Source of the DNA: SIG351 sp045627045 | Lineage (GTDB): Bacteria; Bacillota; Clostridia; HGM11327 | Length of the DNA stretch: 36,094 bases | Assembly (NCBI GenBank): GCA_045627045.1 | Contig: JAZQMY010000019.1 | Location: 1-36,094, forward strand | Direction of reading: 5' to 3' | Shown: piece by piece, positions 16,067 through 26,500 of the stretch | Layout of the letters: the number at the start of each line of letters is the position of its first letter | Position numbering within the stretch: position 1 is the stretch's first letter | Notes under the pieces: generated by a model | What the model saw: only the letters and a program-made list of their open reading frames with translations | Told to the model about the DNA's origin: nothing | Database searches by the model: none | Position numbers and translations under genes: made by a program

Positions 16067-16750
16067 ATGAACGAAACAACAATAAGACCGATTGCTTATA
16101 TCAGAACTGATTTTGCGGAAAAATTCGGAATACCGAGACAAAGCCTAAGGGTGGAAACAAAGGGCAGAATAATATTTGAGCCTGAATTCAGAAATCCGGA
16201 TGCATTGAGAGGGATAGAAGAATATGATTATCTCTGGCTGATATTTGATTTTTCCGAAAATCACAGGGAGGAATGGCTGCCGATGGTCCGCCCTCCGAGG
16301 CTTGGAGGAAAGGAAAAGGCAGGTGTGTTTGCCACAAGGTCACCAATTCGCCCGAATCCACTCGGATTATCATGCGTAAAGCTTGTGTCGGCTGAAAAAA
16401 CGGATGAATACGGCATAATCCTGAACGTTTTGGGTGCAGATTTGCTTGACGGCACGCCGATATTCGATATAAAGCCTTATATTCCGTATTGCGATGCACA
16501 TGAAGATGCGAGAGGCTCATTTGCGGAGGAGCACAAGAAGCACAGGCTGAATGTGACCGATAACGGATGCCTTTCGGCACTTGATGAAAGCGAAAGAGAC
16601 ATAATTTATGAGCTTGTTGCGGAGGATCCACGCCCTTCATACAAGACATCGGACGGAGAATACGGCATGCGATACGGAAAAAGAAACATCAGGTTCACTG
16701 TCTCCGGCGAAAACGCAGTCATTGTCTCAACGGAGACCGTAGAAGAATGA
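16067..16750 (+). CDS. trmO: tRNA t6A37 methyltransferase TrmO (TsaA family)
   Basis: A 227-residue protein of the TsaA/TrmO family, which N6-methylates the t6A37 of tRNAs using SAM. Landmarks: IRPIAYIRTDFAEKFGIPRQ at the start, YDYLWLIFDF, the family signature GVFATRSPIRPNPLGLSCVK, and LLDGTPIFDIKPYIPYCD. The ~80-residue C-terminal domain follows, with DPRPSY. Start: ATG 16067 gives MNETTIRPIAYI, the usual family beginning. A TTG at 16055 lies only 4 bases behind GAGGGA but inside the terminator tail and adds just four residues; it cannot be excluded. It is convergent with the thioesterase gene. Confidence 0.93.
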   Translation: MNETTIRPIAYIRTDFAEKFGIPRQSLRVETKGRIIFEPEFRNPDALRGIEEYDYLWLIFDFSENHREEWLPMVRPPRLGGKEKAGVFATRSPIRPNPLGLSCVKLVSAEKTDEYGIILNVLGADLLDGTPIFDIKPYIPYCDAHEDARGSFAEEHKKHRLNVTDNGCLSALDESERDIIYELVAEDPRPSYKTSDGEYGMRYGKRNIRFTVSGENAVIVSTETVEE

Positions 16751-16902
16751 TTTCAGGGTATTGAGATGTAAAAACTAACGTCTGTTAGCTAACACGCAAA
16801 ACACAGAAATAATAAAAAAATCCGACAAAATACGGGGACTGTCCCTTCAGGACTTCAGAAAAGAAAACAAAACAGGATGTGCTATACATTCCTGAAAAAG
16901 AA

Positions 16903-16940
16903 TAAACGGAGGCAACAAAAACCTCCGTTTATTATATTTT
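16903..16940. terminator. Shared bidirectional terminator between trmO and the thioesterase gene
   Basis: TAAACGGAGG (16903-16912) pairs perfectly with CCTCCGTTTA (16922-16931) around CAACAAAAA. T-rich DNA follows on the plus side (TTATATTTT), and the minus side has TTTATTC. It lies between two converging genes, so it should serve both. The rest of the 204-base gap shows only small palindromes. Confidence 0.85.
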
Positions 16941-16954
16941 AACTATTGTTAGAA

Positions 16955-17677
16955 TCATCTCCACTCCGCCTTTGCAGTGAACATATTTACTCCGTTTTTG
17001 TCATCTCCCGCAATCAGGGATTCCTTTCTGCTTTCAGACACATATATATTGAGCGGCACTTCGGGAAGCACTTCCTTGTTGAAGTCAATCTGAAGCGCTT
17101 TCAGTGCATCCTTTTTGCCTGGATTGAGCGCATCCATAATAAACCTGCAGTATCTGGCGTTGTTTACGTGTCCGTTTGAATCTATATCCGAAAAGTTCGG
17201 AATGACTTCTGCTTTTTTGTCTTTATGCTCAAAGATTTTCACACGGAACAATGCTTCGTCAAAGCATTGTTCACTTAAATAGCCCGAAACCTCGGGATAA
17301 ATATCGGATGCGGGGACAAGTCTGCGTTTTGCGCTGTCAATGACTGCCCATTCTGCGGCTCCTTTCACAAGCAGCTCTCCGTCCTTATCCGTCATGGTGT
17401 ATTCACGTTCAAATGTAAACTTTCCGGGATCAAGTGGCCAGGTCCTTACCGTAACGGTGCTGAAAAGCTCCGGATCCTTTAATATTTCGATTTTCATTCT
17501 CACCACAACCCAGAGAAGGTTCTTTTTTTCCATAACGGAATAGCCGATTCCCATGTCTTCTGCGTGCCTTCCTGCGGCATCCTGAAAAAGACAGAGAACA
17601 GTTTCGGGCCTTATGTGTCTGAACCTGTCAAAATCGCTTGTTCTCAATGAATAATTTGTACGGTATTCGGGTATCAT
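16955..17677 (-). CDS. Acyl-ACP thioesterase (FatA/FatB-like, double hotdog)
   Basis: A 240-residue enzyme that cleaves acyl-ACP to free fatty acid and ends chain growth. The N-terminal hotdog has YSLRTSDFDRFRHIRPET and LLWVVVRMKIEI. The second hotdog holds the active-site signature NFSDIDSNGHVNNARYCRF (~residues 159-177), with the expected Asp, Asn and His. The size is normal for bacterial members. ATG 17677 is preceded by AAAGGA and a consensus promoter. Monocistronic; chain-length preference cannot be read from the sequence. Confidence 0.92.
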   Translation of the reverse strand: MIPEYRTNYSLRTSDFDRFRHIRPETVLCLFQDAAGRHAEDMGIGYSVMEKKNLLWVVVRMKIEILKDPELFSTVTVRTWPLDPGKFTFEREYTMTDKDGELLVKGAAEWAVIDSAKRRLVPASDIYPEVSGYLSEQCFDEALFRVKIFEHKDKKAEVIPNFSDIDSNGHVNNARYCRFIMDALNPGKKDALKALQIDFNKEVLPEVPLNIYVSESRKESLIAGDDKNGVNMFTAKAEWR

Positions 17678-17706
17678 CAGTCTGATCCTTTCGATGTTTT
17701 TTGTTA

Positions 17707-17735
17707 ATTATAATTCTTTTGATAAAATATGTCAA
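17707..17735 (-). promoter_or_regulatory. Consensus promoter of the acyl-ACP thioesterase gene
   Basis: On the minus strand there is TTGACA (17735-17730), 17 bases, then TATAAT (17712-17707), 30 bases before the ATG. Both hexamers are perfect. It lies in the gap shared with the divergent gpr gene, for which no comparably clean SigA promoter is visible. Confidence 0.88.
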
Positions 17736-17801
17736 GCGGATAAGATGTAATAAAATCATTTCAAGCGTTAACACTAAATGAAAACTGAAAAAGGAGTTGG
17801 C

Positions 17802-18698
17802 ATGGAAATAAAAAACATATTTGATACAGACCTTGCTCTTGAGAGTATTTCCGAAGAAAGAGCGAAAAAAGAAGGAATTTTTTCGGAAGAAACCGAAACC
17901 GAAGCAGGAATTCTCACAAGAATCATGATAAAGAGTGAAGAAGCTGCATCAAGGCTGAAAAAGCCCTGCGGAAATTATATTTCACTTGAATATAACGGAG
18001 AAAATTCTGCCGAGGCAATCAACGTTCTTGCCGAGGAAATCAAAAAACTTATTTCGGATATTGCCCCGGAAAACGTGCTTGTGTGCGGACTCGGAAACAG
18101 AGGAATCACGCCTGATTCACTCGGCTCGCTTGTCTGTGAAGGCATTTTTTCAACAAGAGCCTTTGAAATGACGCCGTTTATTCCGGATGGGATGAAGGTG
18201 GCTTCTTTTACTCCGGGTGTTCTCGGGAATACAGGCATAGAAACATCTGAGCTGATATCGGCCGCCGCTGACATTACGAAGCCTGATGTTGTGATTGTAT
18301 GCGATTCGCTCTGCGCAAGGGATGTGCACAGAATCGGTAATACTTTTCAGGTAACGGATTCGGGGATAGAACCGGGAGGAGGTCTCGGGAACAAAAGAAA
18401 GCCGATTGATTCGGATTCTCTCGGATGCAGAGTGATATCAATAGGTGTACCGACGGTCGTTTACTGCCGGACAATATGCCATAACGTTCTTGAAGAGCTT
18501 GTCAGAAGGAGCCGGGATTATGGCAAAAATGAAGTTGATGAGGTTATGGAGAGGCTGGAAGACGAATTTATAAGAAATCTTGTTGTCACGCCGAAGGACA
18601 TTGATTCAAGCGTGAAAAGAGCTGCCGGAATAATATCAGGGGCGATAAATAAGGTCTGCGGAACGGATAAGCTGAGCGATGTTTTTGAAAATGGGTAA
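17802..18698 (+). CDS. gpr: Germination protease Gpr (spore endopeptidase)
   Basis: Gpr degrades small acid-soluble spore proteins during germination; its gene marks a spore-forming lineage. Landmarks: the N-terminal FDTDLALES, CGLGNRGITPDSLGSL, FTPGVLGNTGIETSE, VIVCDSLCARDVHRIGNTF, and TDSGIEPGGGLGNKR followed by SLGCRVISIGVPTVV. The length (298 residues) is a little shorter than the Bacillus enzyme. Start: ATG 17802 is chosen because AAGGAG stands exactly 5 bases upstream; the in-frame ATG at 17778 has no ribosome site and would add eight residues. A forespore (SigF/SigG) promoter is expected, but I could not find a convincing match. Confidence 0.95.
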   Translation: MEIKNIFDTDLALESISEERAKKEGIFSEETETEAGILTRIMIKSEEAASRLKKPCGNYISLEYNGENSAEAINVLAEEIKKLISDIAPENVLVCGLGNRGITPDSLGSLVCEGIFSTRAFEMTPFIPDGMKVASFTPGVLGNTGIETSELISAAADITKPDVVIVCDSLCARDVHRIGNTFQVTDSGIEPGGGLGNKRKPIDSDSLGCRVISIGVPTVVYCRTICHNVLEELVRRSRDYGKNEVDEVMERLEDEFIRNLVVTPKDIDSSVKRAAGIISGAINKVCGTDKLSDVFENG

Positions 18699-18706
18699 GA
18701 AAAGGC

Positions 18707-18735
18707 TTGAAGTGAGACCTTTTTTGTGGTAAAAT
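18707..18735 (+). promoter_or_regulatory. Promoter of folC
   Basis: TTGAAG (18707-18712), 17 bases, then TAAAAT (18730-18735) preceded by TGTGG, an extended -10 as in several other promoters here. It is 35 bases before the folC ATG. Confidence 0.75.
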
Positions 18736-18770
18736 ATTGTCATAAAATATAAAAGAGAGGCTTTTTTATT

Positions 18771-20063
18771 ATGACATATGAAGAAGCGATAAATTATATC
18801 AAGGACAAGGGCAAGTTCGGCTCAAAACCCGGTCTTACCGTTATTTCGGATTTGCTTCACAGGATGGGCGATCCTCAGAATTGCTTTCCTGCAGTCCATA
18901 TTGCCGGAACAAACGGAAAGGGCTCAACATCATCCTACATCAGAAATGTGCTTGATGAAAGCGGATACAGAACAGGTCTTTTCACGTCTCCGCCGATCAT
19001 TGATGAGACGGAGAGAATCCAGATTTGCGGAGAATATATATCAAAAGAAGAATTCACGGAGATTACCGAATATGTAAGACCGTTTGCGGATGCGGTGGAA
19101 ACGGACGGATTGCATTATCCCACCGAATTTGAGCTTTACACAGCGATAGCTTTTGAATATTTTGCAAGAAAGCAAATTGATATTGCGATCATTGAAGTCG
19201 GCATGGGCGGAAGACTTGATTCCACAAACGTCTGCAATACGGCTGTCTCGGTAATCGTCAATATCGGACTTGACCATACACAGTGGCTCGGCGATACGCT
19301 TGCGAAAATTGCCGGAGAAAAGGCTGGCATTATCAAGAAGAACACTCCTGTGGTGCTTTACCCGGATGAGGCTGAAGAGGTCAGGGACACGGTCAGAGCA
19401 TATGCGGCAAGACTCAATGCGCCTTTTTATGACTCGAAGTGCGCTGAAATCACCGTTCTTGAAAGCAGCATAACGGGAAATCGGTTCGATTATAAGGACA
19501 ACGATATTGAAATCAAGGGCATCAGGACAAGACTTGTAGGCGAGCATCAGATAAAGAACGCAGTAACTGCCATAAAGACACTCACTGTCCTTGCCGGAAA
19601 CGGATTTGATATCTCTCACGAAAGCATTAAAAAAGGAATATCAAATACATCATGGCCGGGAAGATTTGAGGTTGTATCAAAAGCTCCGCTTGTGATCTTT
19701 GACGGCGGACACAATGTTCAGTGTATGCAGGCTTTGACAGATTGTGTTGACAGATATCTTCAGGACAGGGAAAAGATACTTGTTTTTTCGATGTTTGCGG
19801 ATAAGGATTGCAGAAATTCAATTGAACTTCTGAAGGGACGCTTTGACCACAGGATCATTTGCGAAATGAAGCACCCGAGAAGAGCAGAAAAGGAGTTTAT
19901 TGCATCGCTTTTTGAGGAAGAGACACAGATTGTTGCCGACCCGAAGGAAGCGGTTGAGTACGCAAGAAGGATGGCTGAAGAGATAGACTCAAAGGGCGGT
20001 AAAAAAGCGGCAGTAGTGGTGTGCGGCTCGCTGAATCTTCTTGAAGAGATACTGGCGAGATGA
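18771..20063 (+). CDS. folC: Bifunctional folylpolyglutamate synthase/dihydrofolate synthase FolC
   Basis: A 430-residue Mur-ligase-like ATPase that adds glutamate to folates and may also form dihydrofolate from dihydropteroate. The P-loop is HIAGTNGKGSTSSY (~residues 43-56), followed by GLFTSPPIIDETERI. The central part has IIEVGMGGRLDSTNVCN and NIGLDHTQWLG, and the C-terminal domain starts near FDGGHNVQCMQAL. Length and order are typical. AGAGAGG precedes the ATG by ~10 bases. It stands alone, with its own promoter and no other folate genes in the window. Confidence 0.95.
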   Translation: MTYEEAINYIKDKGKFGSKPGLTVISDLLHRMGDPQNCFPAVHIAGTNGKGSTSSYIRNVLDESGYRTGLFTSPPIIDETERIQICGEYISKEEFTEITEYVRPFADAVETDGLHYPTEFELYTAIAFEYFARKQIDIAIIEVGMGGRLDSTNVCNTAVSVIVNIGLDHTQWLGDTLAKIAGEKAGIIKKNTPVVLYPDEAEEVRDTVRAYAARLNAPFYDSKCAEITVLESSITGNRFDYKDNDIEIKGIRTRLVGEHQIKNAVTAIKTLTVLAGNGFDISHESIKKGISNTSWPGRFEVVSKAPLVIFDGGHNVQCMQALTDCVDRYLQDREKILVFSMFADKDCRNSIELLKGRFDHRIICEMKHPRRAEKEFIASLFEEETQIVADPKEAVEYARRMAEEIDSKGGKKAAVVVCGSLNLLEEILAR

Positions 20064-20144
20064 CAAAATTCAGAAAATAGCCGATAAATTGCTTTGATTT
20101 CTGAATATTAAGATGAACTTTTTATGATTTAAGTGTAAAACCTA

Positions 20145-20173
20145 TTGACAGAAATACAAAAATAGGTTATAAT
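20145..20173 (+). promoter_or_regulatory. Consensus promoter of the small peptide gene
   Basis: TTGACA (20145-20150), 17 bases, then TATAAT (20168-20173). Both hexamers are perfect, among the strongest in the window. The CCTATTGACA around the -35 also occurs at the ileS promoter. Confidence 0.92.
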
Positions 20174-20210
20174 TATCTCAACATATATGTTTTTGAAAGG
20201 GGAAATTTCC

Positions 20211-20315
20211 ATGAAAGAGACTTTTGAAACTGCAGTTCTTGAAGTCATTTCATTCGAGGTTGAGGAAGTAATCGCAACTTCAATTGATGAAAACGAGACA
20301 CACGAAAGAGATTGA
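20211..20315 (+). CDS. 34-residue acidic peptide of unknown function
   Basis: A short frame with every mark of real expression: consensus promoter 38 bases upstream, AAAGGGG before the ATG, and a strong terminator behind. The peptide begins MKETFETAVLEVISFEVEEV and continues IATSIDENETHERD. It is very acidic (nine Glu, two Asp against one Lys and one Arg), has no Cys, no signal peptide and no membrane segment. The style 'MKx-(F/Y)E-x-(P/A)V-(L/V)EV-(I/V)-x-FE...(V/I)IATS' reminds me of small hypothetical peptides common in gut Clostridia, some of which resemble RiPP precursor leaders, but no modifying enzyme is nearby and there is no obvious core. It is too short for normal gene callers. Confidence 0.7.
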   Translation: MKETFETAVLEVISFEVEEVIATSIDENETHERD

Positions 20316-20370
20316 TCAAACCGAAGGGCAGAATTGAATGATTACTGCCCCTTAAAACAAAAACCGGAAG

Positions 20371-20395
20371 GCAGGATTTTTATCCTGCTTTTTTT
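20371..20395 (+). terminator. Terminator of the small peptide gene
   Basis: GCAGGAT (20371-20377) pairs with ATCCTGC (20382-20388) around TTTT, followed by seven T. A further hairpin AGGGCAG/CTGCCCCT lies between it and the peptide stop. Confidence 0.9.
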
Positions 20396-20447
20396 ATTGC
20401 AATTATATTTATTAATTTAATTACCTATGGTAAAAACGAGCATTTTG

Positions 20448-20456
20448 TGGTATAAT
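20448..20456 (+). promoter_or_regulatory. Extended -10 promoter of the giant secreted protein gene
   Basis: TGG followed by TATAAT (20451-20456), about 49 bases before the ATG at 20505. The -35 is weak. Between promoter and gene a GGCTG/CAGCC hairpin (20463-20478) should form at the 5' end of the mRNA. Confidence 0.65.
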
Positions 20457-20504
20457 TACATTGGCTGGATTGTCAGCCGAAATGGTTAAATAATGGAGGT
20501 AAAA

Positions 20505-23500
20505 ATGAAAAGAAAAGTTTTATGCTGGTTACTTGTCATAGCAATGCTTTTTGCAATGGTTCCTGCCGTGGTGTCTGCGGCAAATGTTACCATTAACAGA
20601 ATTGGTCTGGTGGGTTTCCGGTATCCTGTTGTCGGGCAGACAGCGGGTGAGAACCTCGGGACGCTTGAGCTTTCAAACTCGAAGGGACTTACTATTTCTT
20701 CTGCATCCTGGTATGATGTGCAGCGCGCACGCATGTTGTCTTCATCTGAGGTGTTTGAAGAAGGAAAAAAGTATTATCTTTCAGTGATCCTGAACGTCGA
20801 CGAAGGTTTTATCGTTAATGATTGTACTCCCGGTACAATCAACGGTGACAGCTCAATGGTGGATGTTGCATATTGCACTACAATGAATTCCGGCAAGGAC
20901 TACAGATTTTTTTCTGTAAACATTGTTCCGCAGGCCAAGGGCACTCTTGATCTTTCCGGATACTCTTCAGATGCTAAGGGCGACGGCTGGAAGTATGAAA
21001 TCCTTGACGAATGCGCAAGACTCACTCTTACCAATGCAGAATTGAGCAACATTATTCTTAAGGGCGACATGGAAATCAAGCTTGAAGGAAATAACGTAGT
21101 CGGAGATATCCTGAATGATTCCGGTTATATTGCTTTCCATGGAAGCGGAAGACTTGAGTGCAAGCAGATTACTGCAGGCAATCCCCAGATAGAGAACTTC
21201 TATGCGGTAAGATTCTTCGGCGGTGTTATTGAGGCAGAAGCTATTGAGGCATATGATGTTTCCGTATACGGAGGCTACATCACACTTACAGGCGCTTCAA
21301 GAATGACTCCGAGTGCGGCAGTGTGGGTTGTACATGATTTTGATATCATCGGCGGCTACATGAACATCAAGTGCCAGGGCATTACTCCCAGAGAATTCGG
21401 AATCTATTCAAGAACAAGTGACGTTGATGTTATGGGCGGATATCTTTACATTGATATCACTGATCCCAACCTGAATTTCACTTCAGACTCGGGCTCTTCT
21501 GTAGGTATCTATGCACTCAGAGGCGTGTGGAACTATACAAGCGGCGGTGTTCTCGTAATCGAAGACTTGCTCAAGAGAGGAAACAGCTACGGTATTGTCG
21601 GCGAATTCCATGCTTGCTCAGGCGTTTCAGTCATAAGGGCGCAGACGAATCATGCAGTAAAAGGAACTGTTTTGACGACAACTACTTCAATGAAGGTATA
21701 CAATGGTATGTCTTCTATGAACTACACATATTTACCGTTAACGGGAAATGGTATGATTCTCAGTTCTGCGTACACTGATTTCCTTTTTGCGAAGAATTAT
21801 TATGTAGATGACGGAAATACCACAACTTCATTTGAATTTGGCGGCACTATTGACAGTGCATACTTTGAACTGTCAAATTCAAACAGAAACACGATTTTCA
21901 GCGCTCTTTCTGTTAACGGTGCTGTATTGGTAAATGATTTCGGCGCAAACTGCGTTAAAATCGAGGGCACATTCAGTGGAGCAAGTGCATTTGTATTTGA
22001 ATCAACTGCAAACCCCCTCACAGTCAATACGAACGATATTCAGTTCAACGGCACACTTGTAGGTTCATCAAGCGCAGGATCCGGTATCTATTTCACTACT
22101 CCGACAAGCTACACTGATGTACTTGAGCTTAACAAAGAAAATGCCAATATTATCGGTATCTGCAACGGAAGCAATGCATCAGCTGACTCAGGTATTGGCT
22201 TTACGAGAAAGGTTGAGCTTTCGAGCGGCAATGTGATCGGTTTGTCATATGTTGATAACGGCGACTCAAATGTTCCCGGTATTTCATTCTACAGAGGTGC
22301 AAGAATTCTCGGTGGAAATGTTACAGGATACAGTGAAAACTACAGCGGTATCAGAACAAGCTATGCGGAAACAAGCAATCCTTACGGAATGGTATTCGGC
22401 GAAATGGCAGCAGTGTCCGGTATCAGCGAGAATTATTTTGGAATTGAGTTTACGGAAAAATACGAAATTGCGGATTGCACAGTAAGAATTGCCGCCTCAT
22501 CGGGCATGACTTATGAAAATAGTGACAGAGCTATTCATTTGTGGAACAGCAGGACGTATAAACTTCCTGAAGGCTCTTGCTGGATGACAGGCAACAGTTC
22601 TGTTCACCTTAAGGAAGACAGCGAATGTTTCGGCAAAAAAGCAAACTTTGAAGGCGAAGGCCCAAGATATTCCATTACATATTACTATGTAACAGATGAG
22701 GAAGAGTTATGCATGGGCGTACAACTCAAACGTTACAATGTCACAGGATATGTTGACGAAGATATGAATCCTTCATATTTAAATCATACACTCATCGGAT
22801 ACAACACAAAGGCTGACGGCTCAGGCGACGAGTATCTCCCCGGCGATCCGATCACCGTAAATGCTGACATTGAGCTCTACACGATTTGGAGAGAAAACAG
22901 ACCTACTCTTGACCTTACACAATATGCACCGGATGCTTCCGCATCAGGCGATGGCTGGATATGGGATGGAGTGAACAGAATTCTTACTTTGAGAGGCGTT
23001 CATTTCCATGATGTAATTCTCCGCGGCAGCGCTACTGTCAACATTGTAGGCTACAACGTAATTGACGGATCACTTATCAACAGATTAGGTTCAACAACTA
23101 TCACCGGAAGCGGTTACCTCAAAACAGGAGACATAATGACTTATGATTATGCGACCGATGACTATCAGCCTTTGACTATCACAGGCGGATATATTGAAGC
23201 GGAGCACATTTCTGCAGTAGGTGATTTTGTCATCAAGGGCGGCGCTCTGAAGGTTGAGACTTCCGCAAGAAGCAACTACTACACAGCGGTATATATTTAC
23301 GGCGGCTTTGATATTTACGGCGGTGAATTCAGCGTAAAAGTAACCAACCCGAAGATACAGTACGGAATCTATTGTACAAGCGACGTTGACATTCTTGGCG
23401 GTTACCTTAATGTTACGGTTCCTGAAAGCGAAGACTATTACAATGCAGGTATTTATGCCGAGTCCGATGTATGGAATTACAGCGGAACAGGCTCATATTC

Positions 23501-26500
23501 ATCATACAATGGCGGTGTTCTTGTGATAGAAGCAAGAGGCAATGCAAGAGCTATTGTCGGTGACTTCTATCCGCTGGCAGGTGTTTCGCAGTTCTTTACT
23601 GATGAATATCATTTACCTATTTCAGGCAAAATCATGCAGACAAGAATAAACGGTATGCATGTATACGAGGACTATGAGGGCAGCAATAAAGCTTCATATG
23701 TGCTGGATTCGACCGAATATACCATGAATACACTTGAAGAAGTGCATACTGAGTATGTTTTTGCATATGGCTATGTGAACGTGGACAGCGACAAAATTTA
23801 TTCAGGAACTTATTCAAACTGTTATGTAAAGGTAAATAATGCTTCCTTGAATTTAAAAAACACATCTTTTTCAGGTGCTCTTCTTATCAGATCGGCTTTT
23901 GATTATGATACAACTGCTTCCGCACCTACGATTTCAGGCACACCTGTAGCAGGAAACTATATCTCAATTGTATCTATCTCAAATAAGGGCGACGGTATCG
24001 TAATCAAGTCACCTGACTTGCTCATTTCAGGTACAATAGTCGGTATGTCAAACAATATGAACGGTATTGTGTTTGACGGAACAACAGATATGCGTGTATC
24101 GGGCAATCTCCACCTTATCGGTGATGTCGGTGCTCTCGGTCAGAGCGGCATTGTTGTCAACCAGAACCTGACTTCCACAAATAATTCAATGATCGGTATA
24201 GGTAATGATTACGGTATCAACTTCAAGAAGAAAGTTATCTTCAGCGACTGTAACATTACAGGTATTCATACTGAAAATGGTTCAGGCTGCGGTATCTCGA
24301 TCGGATCAGGTGTTACTTCAAGTTCACTTACTTCTGAATTCAATAAGGGAACATCGGTTTCAGGTATTGCATTTGACGGTCTGATAGGAGATCCTGAATG
24401 CTACGGCATCAGATTCTGCATGTCAACGAACAATAACGACAGCAATAACGAAATCGGTGCTTATTCAAATAAGTATGTTACAGGCGTTGCAGATAAGTCA
24501 ATCCATATCAATACACTCAAGAACGTGAATCTTCCTGAAGGAACAGTATTCAAGTCAAATGTGATTGAGGACGGAGCACACTTTGTTCATCAGGACACGA
24601 ACTACTTCGGACCTTCAACATATTATGATTCAGGTGTTACACAGTACGTAATCAGATACCACAACAATTACGGAACGCTTGAAACGGATCAGATAATGGA
24701 TCAGGTAAAGAATTACGGCGTTGCTGTTACGGTTTATAACTATAATGCCGAAAGAACAGGATATACATTCGTCGGCTGGAATACGGAAAGAGACGGAAGC
24801 GGATTGACGTATTATCCGGGCGATGAATTCGCTCGCAATCAGTTCACAGACCTCTATGCTATGTGGGAAATTGAAACATATTACTTCCACGGAACAATAA
24901 TCACAGAGGGCGTTGCAGCTGATGATATCACAATCACGATCACAGAATATGGTATGCCAGAGCCTGCATACGAGCTCGTGCTGTATGGCGATGATACAAC
25001 ATGGGGAATTATCAACTTCCCGTATGGACTGTATGAAATCGTTGCGTCACAGAATGGATGCCTCGATTCCGTATATATGATGGTCGTTGACGGGGAACAC
25101 GATACACTCGAGATAGTTCTTTCAACAAGAAAAGTAACATTTGCATTGTATTATACAGCAGATGATACTGATCCGATCTGGGGCGATGAGTTCCCGTACG
25201 GCTCAAAGAATCCCGACGTTGCAGAGCCCGGAAGAGAGGATGCGGTATTTGTCGGCTGGTACACAGACCGTGCCTGCAGAATTCCTTACTCAACTGACGG
25301 CAGATTGTATTCTGATGTGAATGTCTTCGGAAAGTGGTTGGAATACAGTGATATCAGCGGAACTATTTCTGCCGAAGGAAGCGGTCAGATAAGAGTTTCT
25401 CTTTCAGAGGAAGGCGCACCTGAGCCTGCATATGAGGAGTGCTACCCCGAAAATACAACTTCATATGTTTTTGAGGATGTATATCCCGGAACATATGTTA
25501 TGACTGTAACACAGACAGGCTGTGATGCTGTTTACTACACAATAACAGTTGAGGGCGCTGATGTTACACAGAACATCGTTCTTAAGGCAGACAGAATAAC
25601 ATTCACGGATAACGGCAGAACGCTTTCACTTGCAGATATCGTTTACATCAATCAGTATGTACAGATACAATCAAATCTTACAAATGATTACATCAAGGCA
25701 AACGGCGGTATGCTCATCTGGAACTCATATGTTTCGGAAAGCAATGCGGTTTACGGAACACAGGATAGGCTGAAGGCAGGACTTAATTATTCTGCTTCAG
25801 GAAATGAATTCTCAGCACAGACAAACGGTATAGCCGCAAAGAACTACGGCGACTTGCTCTACATGAGAATGTATGTCAGACTTCCTGACGGAACGTATGA
25901 ATACAGCGATATATTTGCATATTGCGTACGTGATTACTGCATAGGAAGACTCAGAAAAGGCTCTGACGCACAACTCAAGAAAACTTGCTATGCACTTCTT
26001 GAATACGGCGCCGCAGCACAGATTTACTTCAATTATAAGACGGATGCTCTTGTAAATGAAGGCATTGCTACGACATATTCGACTTACAGTACTGACTGGG
26101 ATGCTTCGTTCATCACGCCTCTTGATTTGACATATACTGCCAAGGAAATTCCTTTAAAAAATGAAATTATTTCTAACGGCAAGACACTTTCACTTGCAGG
26201 TCAGGTATTTGTAAACTTCTATTACAAGACTACAGTTACAAACGTTGCTTCGGCAGAACTTCTTTACTGGACTTCTAATTCCGAAACGTTGACTTATGCA
26301 AACGCGCAGAAGCTGCCTTTGACAATGACAGGAAAAGAGTGGAAGGCTCAGGGCGCAGGAATTGCGGCAAAGAACCTCGGAAAAACCGTTTATGCCCGCG
26401 CAGTATTCGTTGATACAAACGGCAAGGCACATTACAGTGATGTTACTTGCTACAGCCCTGAAGAATATGCAAGAAGCAGAATTCAGAGCAGCACAGATGC

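Noticed and set aside
16834..16850. GGGGACTGTCCC palindrome as a regulatory site
   Set aside because: Lies between converging genes, with no promoter nearby; no support for a function.
17738..17765. SigG promoter (GGATA ... CATTTCA) before gpr
   Set aside because: The spacer is only about 14 bases instead of 17-18 and the -10 match is poor.
17778..17801. Earlier ATG for gpr
   Set aside because: No ribosome site before it, whereas ATG 17802 has AAGGAG at 5-base spacing.
20493..20504. Earlier ATG for the giant secreted protein
   Set aside because: Its codons contain the GGAGGT that serves ATG 20505, and the signal peptide starts at 20505.
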